Shown: in pieces, positions 5,714 to 9,125 of the stretch
Numbering within the stretch: position 1 is the stretch's first letter
Layout of the letters: each line of letters starts with the position of its first letter
NCBI GenBank assembly: GCA_030618505.1
Contig: JAUXDF010000099.1
Location: 1-9,125 of the forward strand
Origin: Spongiibacteraceae bacterium
GTDB lineage: Bacteria > Pseudomonadota > Gammaproteobacteria > Pseudomonadales > PIVM01
DNA: 9,125 nucleotides
Reading direction: 5' to 3'
The notes under the pieces: generated by a model
The model's database searches: none
What the model was told of the DNA's origin: nothing
What the model saw: only the letters and a program-made list of their open reading frames with translations
Position numbers and translations under genes: made by a program

Positions 5714-6331
5714 ATGTCAATCCAAACAGAGAACACCATAAAGGTCTGGGATCCATTAATTCGGTTTTTTCACTGGTCTTTGGTTTTCTTCTTCTTCCTG
5801 GCCTATATCACGGAAGATGACTGGATGACCGTTCATAGCTACGCCGGTTATAGCATCGCTTTTCTTATCATCTTTCGTCTTGTCTGGGGCTTTATTGGAA
5901 CACGCCATGCGCGTTTTTCTGATTTTGTCTGTTCGCGCCAAGTGGTGATGAGCTATCTAAAGCAGTTGCCTCGGGGAAAAGCCAAGAGGTATATCGGTCA
6001 TAACCCGGCCGGGGCGGCAATGATTGTAGTGTTATTGTTCGGTGTTGCGATGACCGTATTTTCCGGAATGTCCTTGTATGCCACTGAGGGCCATGGCCCG
6101 CTAGCGGCGACCTTTTTCTCCTCGTGGTCTGAAGACCTACTCGAAGAAATCCATGAATTTTTTGCCGATTTTACGCTGCTATTGGTGATAACGCATGTCG
6201 GTGGAGTATTGCTGAGCAGCTTGCTGCATAGAGAGAATCTGGTCAGGGCAATGATAAGCGGCAGGAAGCGAGAGGAAACCAGGGATGCCAACAATAAAAA
6301 TGTAGATATCCTCAGCGGAGAGCAGAAATGA
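5714..6331 (+). CDS. Cytochrome b561-family membrane protein (di-haem, four-helix type)
   Basis: This 205-residue inner-membrane b-type cytochrome would pass electrons between the quinone pool or a periplasmic partner and haem. Four hydrophobic segments are visible: about 17-32, 41-61, 99-121 and 148-172. Likely haem-ligand histidines are His20 (RFFHW), His41 (VHSYAGY), His147 (EIHEFF) and His161 (ITHVGG), placed as in prokaryotic b561 and Ni/Fe-hydrogenase-like b subunits. WDPLIRFFHW near the start is the typical opening of the family. A hydrophilic Lys/Arg/Asn-rich tail follows residue 172. AGAGG at 5701-5705 lies 8 nt before ATG. The stop codon overlaps the ATG of a kinase-like remnant (ATGA). 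I recall such cytochromes occurring beside two-component genes in gammaproteobacteria, which fits that remnant. The electron partner is not encoded here. Confidence 0.9.
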   Translation: MSIQTENTIKVWDPLIRFFHWSLVFFFFLAYITEDDWMTVHSYAGYSIAFLIIFRLVWGFIGTRHARFSDFVCSRQVVMSYLKQLPRGKAKRYIGHNPAGAAMIVVLLFGVAMTVFSGMSLYATEGHGPLAATFFSSWSEDLLEEIHEFFADFTLLLVITHVGGVLLSSLLHRENLVRAMISGRKREETRDANNKNVDILSGEQK

Positions 6332-6471
6332 CGATGATGTCTGATAAAACAACAGTGCTGGTTTTTGCTATCTGCAAGGACATTGTGGATAGTTATTCAG
6401 GGCAGATGAGTTTTGAAAAGGCGAAACTTGGTGGTCTTGCGGTTAATGTAACTATGCCTGATATCGAATGA
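6328..6471 (+). pseudogene. Remnant resembling the extreme C-terminus of a sensor histidine kinase
   Basis: This 47-codon ORF starts by ATGA overlap with the cytochrome b561 stop and has GGAG at 6317-6320, 7 nt ahead. From residue 11 it reads LVFAICKDIVDSYSGQMSF and then LGGLAVNVTMP. This matches the end of the histidine kinase ATPase domain (G2 box onward: GLGLAIxxDIVxxYGG, then GGLxVxVxLP). The glycines of the G2 box are lost (VLVFAI), and the phosphoacceptor His, N box and G1 box are all absent, so it cannot be a kinase. The simplest reading is an internal deletion that joined the b561 gene end to the last part of a former downstream kinase gene. It may still be translated as a small protein. 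The similarity is judged by eye. Confidence 0.55.
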
Positions 6472-6477
6472 TTTTGC

Positions 6478-6603
6478 TTAGCTGATTGAGGTCATGCTAA
6501 TGGCGGCGGTTACATTTCTCCCCGTATTTTCTGGTTCGCCATTTTTGTCCTTTTCTTCTCGCCAAAAATATTTATAAAACACCGGCATACCGATAAAAAG
6601 CAT
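6478..6603 (-). pseudogene. Possible C-terminal fragment of a membrane protein
   Basis: On the minus strand, 41 codons run from ATG (6601-6603) to TAA (6478-6480). The start MLFIGMPVFYKYFW is hydrophobic like a final membrane helix, and is followed by a charged tail beginning REEKDKNGEPEN, as at the end of many transporters. Upstream, the same frame is stopped five codons earlier, and a neighbouring frame reads hydrophobic residues beside a run of eight A/T bases where a frameshift could have occurred. It points towards the kinase remnant. It may be only a chance ORF. Confidence 0.22.
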
Positions 6604-6839
6604 CAGCTTTAGCTACTGGAAAAAAAACAGCGATATCAACTGGATTGGGGTTCGAGCGCTGTAAATGAACCAAGTAACGAGAAAGGAGCACTACGGGTTG
6701 GGGTTTAACGCACTCAGCGGAATGTCAAAAATCATATTTGCTGATTGACGATACGCGGACTCTAAAGATCTAATCATTCAGTATTAATGGCAGTGTCGGG
6801 TTTATCTTCGTTATACCGATACGCAAAGCAATACCATAG

Positions 6840-7094
6840 CTAAAAATAAGTTTTACCACGTAGAGGGGAGTTCATACACCATATGTCGCTTTTTGGTGCA
6901 ATTTGAATACTATAGTTGATCCATTCAGTTGCGCTTTCCTGATTAATGCGTTTCACTAGTCGGATGGCATCGATTTTTGGAAATGGTGTATCCGGGTAGT
7001 TTGTATTCATCGAGAAATGACTGCTTTTCTCCCTATCCCTTTGGAATAGTGGGTTATTTGCAGTGTCGTTCCGGATGGATGCCCGTTTAGCCAT
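6840..7094 (-). pseudogene. Unrecognised short minus-strand ORF, possibly frameshifted
   Basis: An 84-codon minus-strand ORF (ATG at 7092-7094, TAG at 6840-6842). It is hydrophilic, has no signal peptide or membrane segment, and I recognise no family; no good ribosome binding site precedes the ATG. It ends right after a run of five T (minus-strand sense). Removing one T would continue into a sensible-looking frame, SYGIALRIGITKINP and on to a TAG at 6770-6772, adding 23 residues. That could mean a decayed gene of about 107 codons. A genuine small gene or a chance ORF remain possible. Confidence 0.25.
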
Positions 7095-7119
7095 TTTATT
7101 TCAGCGTAAACTTTTGGCA

Positions 7120-7125
7120 TATAAT
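7120..7125 (+). promoter_or_regulatory. Candidate -10 box for the patatin-like gene
   Basis: A perfect TATAAT lies 51-57 bp before the possible start codons, in the AT-rich lead of the gene. No good -35 is present at 16-18 bp (best is TATTTC at 7097-7102), and there is no TGN extension, so an activator or another sigma factor would be needed if it is used. Confidence 0.35.
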
Positions 7126-7175
7126 TAGTCAGTACCTGGATAAAAATTGAATGTTAAATAATAGATTAAGAGAAT

Positions 7176-8696
7176 ATGGGTATGAATACTAAAACACCGT
7201 ACTACCGAAGAAATGCACGTAAACTTCGCCAACTTGAGAACGATATGGAGCAGGCGAAAACGTATGAGCAATGGAAGGCTTTTGCTATTAAGCATGATAA
7301 TTTAACGGGTGCGGAAAAGTGGAAAAATACTATTCAAACCAAGTTGTATGATTTTAACTCGATAAGAACACGCACTGATAACTTGCAAAAACATCGTGCA
7401 GATAGAAATGATTTGGGCATACTGTTTGCCTTAAAAGAGGGTATTCATGGCAATATGGCTGGCATGGGTAAGCCTATTCTCTATACAAAAGCTAAAGTTG
7501 GCACCAAAAAGCTCATAGAAGATTACATTCAGGAACTTAGTGACTCACTACATTATTTAGCCTCTGATGAGCACAAACAAGTGCCCCTGGATGAGCGTTT
7601 CGAGTTCTTTCGCCGTGCTAGTCACAGCTATGGTCGTTCAGCATTAATGCTGAGTGGTGGAGGTGCGTTGGGTAATTTTCATCTCGGTGTCATTAAAGCA
7701 TTGTTAGAACAGCATTTGCTGCCGATTGTAATATCGGGTTCTAGTGCTGGTGCTTTTATTGCTGGCATTGTGGGCACCCACACGGACCAGGAATTACTAA
7801 AGATGTTTCAAGATAAATCGTTCCCAAAAATGCTATCCGAGGGTGCTGACGATTTTAAGTTTGAACTCAATAGCAATAAGGGAGGGCTTATTGATGTGAA
7901 TTTGGTTGATGAAGGTATCGCCAGACTTATTCCCGACTTGACCTTTGAGCAGGCCTACAAAAAAACCGGACGTAATATCAATATATCTATTTCCGCTGCG
8001 GAAACCCATCAGACATCCCGACTGCTCAATGCCATCACATCTCCTAATGTGCTAATTCGCTCGGCAATTAGAGCATCTAGTGCCGTGCCCGGTGTTTTTC
8101 CTCCTGTTGTGCTAAAAGCACTGGATGCAAAAGGCGTACAACAGGAGTATCTGCCGTCCAGGCGTTGGATAGATGGTTCATTTTCACAGGATTTGCCGGC
8201 AAAACGTTTGGCTCGGCTATTTGGTGTGAATCACTTCATTGTCAGCCAGGTTAATCCGGCGGTATTACCATTGCTCTCCGATCCGAAAACACGCTCTGGT
8301 ATGAGTGGCTCAATTTCAGAAGCGTCCATGCTGATTAGCAAACAAGGTTTAAGGGCTGCCGTAAGCTTTGTGCACAGCCACATTCCGCTAGGGGCTAAGG
8401 TTAATATGCTGCTCAATAATGTGCACGCCTTGATAGATCAGGAGTATACCGGTGATATTAATATACTTCCGAGTTTTCGTTTTATTCGTCCAAGCAAAAT
8501 TATTGCTGGATCCTCCGAGAATGAAGTCCAGTCTCTGATGGACATTGGTGAGAAAGCGGCCTGGCCAAAGATTGAGGCTATTAGAAATAACACTCTTATC
8601 GGGAAAACCCTTGATGAGATCCTGATTGAATTTGATAAGAATGAATTGCACTGGTTACGTACTGGACCAAAAGTCTTCTCAAAAGAAAGTGCTTAG
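7176..8696 (+). CDS. Patatin-like phospholipase with N-terminal DUF3336-type region
   Basis: This 506-residue protein is a serine lipid hydrolase of the patatin family, expected to release fatty acids from phospholipids or acylglycerols. A charged helical N-terminal part (about 10-150, with EQWKAFAIKHDNLTGAEKW) has the look of the DUF3336 region found before the patatin domain in bacterial and fungal Tgl3/4/5-like lipases. The catalytic domain (about 153-345) has the oxyanion loop LSGGGALGNFHLG (159-171), the nucleophile Ser190 in GSSAG (188-192) and the dyad Asp333 in IDGSFSQDLP (332-341). All key residues are present, so it should be active. There is no signal peptide or clear membrane helix, so it is probably cytoplasmic or bound to the inner face of a membrane. 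Two starts are possible: ATG 7176 has AAGAGA only 2 nt away, whereas ATG 7182 has it at 8 nt, so the protein may begin two codons later. It appears monocistronic. Confidence 0.93.
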   Translation: MGMNTKTPYYRRNARKLRQLENDMEQAKTYEQWKAFAIKHDNLTGAEKWKNTIQTKLYDFNSIRTRTDNLQKHRADRNDLGILFALKEGIHGNMAGMGKPILYTKAKVGTKKLIEDYIQELSDSLHYLASDEHKQVPLDERFEFFRRASHSYGRSALMLSGGGALGNFHLGVIKALLEQHLLPIVISGSSAGAFIAGIVGTHTDQELLKMFQDKSFPKMLSEGADDFKFELNSNKGGLIDVNLVDEGIARLIPDLTFEQAYKKTGRNINISISAAETHQTSRLLNAITSPNVLIRSAIRASSAVPGVFPPVVLKALDAKGVQQEYLPSRRWIDGSFSQDLPAKRLARLFGVNHFIVSQVNPAVLPLLSDPKTRSGMSGSISEASMLISKQGLRAAVSFVHSHIPLGAKVNMLLNNVHALIDQEYTGDINILPSFRFIRPSKIIAGSSENEVQSLMDIGEKAAWPKIEAIRNNTLIGKTLDEILIEFDKNELHWLRTGPKVFSKESA

Positions 8697-8865
8697 GTAT
8701 GGATGAATGACGCTTAGTTAAGCGGGGCATACTGATCCAGGCGACGGGGTATTTTGCTCTTAAGTGAATGCCGTTGCTTGCAGTAGTGAACTTGCTCGCC
8801 ATCAATCCTTGAATAATTTCTTGCCTGCGCCATTCTTCTCCCTAGAAATAGCTAAACAAATACAG

Positions 8866-9037
8866 CTAGGTAATGCCTAACCAGAAACCGGAAGTTTTCG
8901 GAAATTAAGTTCGCTCCTGGCCAACGCCAATCTAGCTCCTAGGCCTTTTCAAGGCCTTTTCAAGGCCTTTAAGTCGCAAGATTTGCGTTGGCCAGGATCT
9001 CTTTGTCTAATTTCTGGATGGGCACTAGGTAATGTCT
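8866..9037. repeat. 13-bp direct repeats bracketing the hairpin
   Basis: CTAGGTAATGCCT (8866-8878) and CTAGGTAATGTCT (9025-9037) differ at one base and have the same orientation, 159 bp apart start to start, with the hairpin between them. They could be a duplicated target of an inserted small element or part of a longer repeated unit. Thirteen bases is longer than most target duplications, so an insertion is not proven. Confidence 0.5.
8901..9014. repeat. Large inverted repeat whose loop holds an 11-bp tandem repeat
   Basis: The inner arms (8915-8933 and 8979-8997) are reverse complements at 18 of 19 positions, with the perfect core TCCTGGCCAACGC / GCGTTGGCCAGGA. Outer arms GAAATTA (8901-8907) and TAATTTC (9008-9014) also pair. 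The loop carries AGGCCTTTTCA twice in full (8941-8951, 8952-8962) and a third partial copy to 8971, each holding the palindrome AAGGCCTT or a variant. The structure would form a long stem in RNA or a cruciform in DNA. No protein is encoded inside. It resembles a small non-autonomous repeat element; a terminator shared with a converging gene is an alternative. Confidence 0.75.
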
Positions 9038-9061
9038 GATTCGTTCCAAATCGTAAATTGA

Positions 9062-9124
9062 TTATTGGTGAATACGGTATTCAAGCGCTGGCAAAGTTTG
9101 CATCACCACTGTGTAAGGCGGTAA
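9062..9124 (-). other. Possible C-terminal tail of a minus-strand gene at the edge
   Basis: A minus-strand frame enters from the right edge and ends with TAA at 9062-9064, giving 20 residues that include YTVVMQTLPALEYRIHQ. It reads like a protein end and would place the large hairpin just downstream of its stop. Other frames are also open here (a plus-strand frame from 9040), so the segment is too short to decide. Confidence 0.15.
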
Positions 9125-9125
9125 G

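Larger units (their letters stand above)
6472..7175. other. Gene-poor, apparently decayed stretch
   Basis: About 700 bp without a convincing intact gene. Stop codons are frequent on the plus strand; the longest plus ORFs with ATG are under 30 codons. It follows a kinase-like fragment and contains two minus-strand candidates (6478-6603 and 6840-7094) that look like pieces rather than whole genes. Local composition is AT-richer with homopolymer runs, including eight A at about 6620-6627. I see no insertion-sequence ends, tRNA or CRISPR. This is best read as the scar of lost genes. Confidence 0.5.
8697..9125. other. Non-coding stretch after the patatin-like gene
   Basis: I see no convincing gene here. 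It contains a 14-bp near-perfect palindrome (8711-8724, CGCTTA / TAAGCG with a 2-nt centre) just after the stop codon, a large hairpin with a tandem repeat (8901-9014), and a pair of 13-bp direct repeats around that hairpin. A minus-strand ORF at 8596-8805 largely overlaps the end of the patatin-like gene in antisense and is not credible. At the right edge a minus-strand frame (9062-9124) may be the tail of a gene beyond the window. Confidence 0.5.

Noticed and set aside
8596..8805. 69-codon minus-strand ORF at the end of the patatin-like gene
   Set aside because: Half of it is antisense to the lipase coding sequence, and the remainder shows no recognisable protein feature.
8875..9014. GCCTAAC followed by a long palindrome, resembling an integron attC site
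   Set aside because: The matching GTTRRRY core is missing at the other end, and no integrase or cassette arrangement is seen in the window.

Overview
The window suggests a Gram-negative gammaproteobacterium. It encodes a TonB/ExbB/ExbD-type inner-membrane motor, secreted and inner-membrane proteins, and a patatin lipase with an N-terminal DUF3336-type region. Base composition is moderate, and ATG, GTG and TTG starts are all used. No species can be named from the sequence alone. Nothing here looks like a phage or an intact transposon; the accessory character is confined to dispersed palindromic repeats and one gene-poor, decayed stretch.

Layout. (1) 1-203 is the C-terminal end of an unrecognised protein. 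(2) 512-3201 is a tight four-gene operon: a MotA/TolQ/ExbB channel protein, two ExbD/TolR-like proteins and a TonB-like protein with a Pro-Lys linker and an AgmX/PglI-type C-terminal domain. Gaps are 5 nt, -4 nt and 1 nt, so the four are probably translated together as one energised envelope motor. The first ExbD has Asn where the proton-carrying Asp is expected; the second keeps the Asp. The operon sits between two copies of one palindromic repeat (247-301 and 3226-3312). (3) 3442-4230 is a stand-alone short-chain dehydrogenase with its own candidate promoter. (4) 4482-5645 encodes an unrecognised exported protein with two Cys-pair regions separated by a very acidic linker. 5714-6331 follows it and encodes a four-helix cytochrome b561-type membrane protein. 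(5) Overlapping the b561 stop codon is a 47-codon ORF that resembles only the last part of a sensor histidine kinase. It opens a ~700-bp stretch (6472-7175) with no convincing intact gene, only possible minus-strand fragments. (6) 7176-8696 encodes the patatin-like phospholipase, with complete catalytic motifs. (7) 8697-9125 is non-coding as far as can be seen and contains a large hairpin whose loop carries an 11-bp tandem repeat.

The parts most worth following up are the Asp/Asn ExbD pair together with the cysteine-less AgmX-type domain, the truncated kinase fused by overlap to cytochrome b561, the unrecognised acidic exported protein, and the two repeat families.
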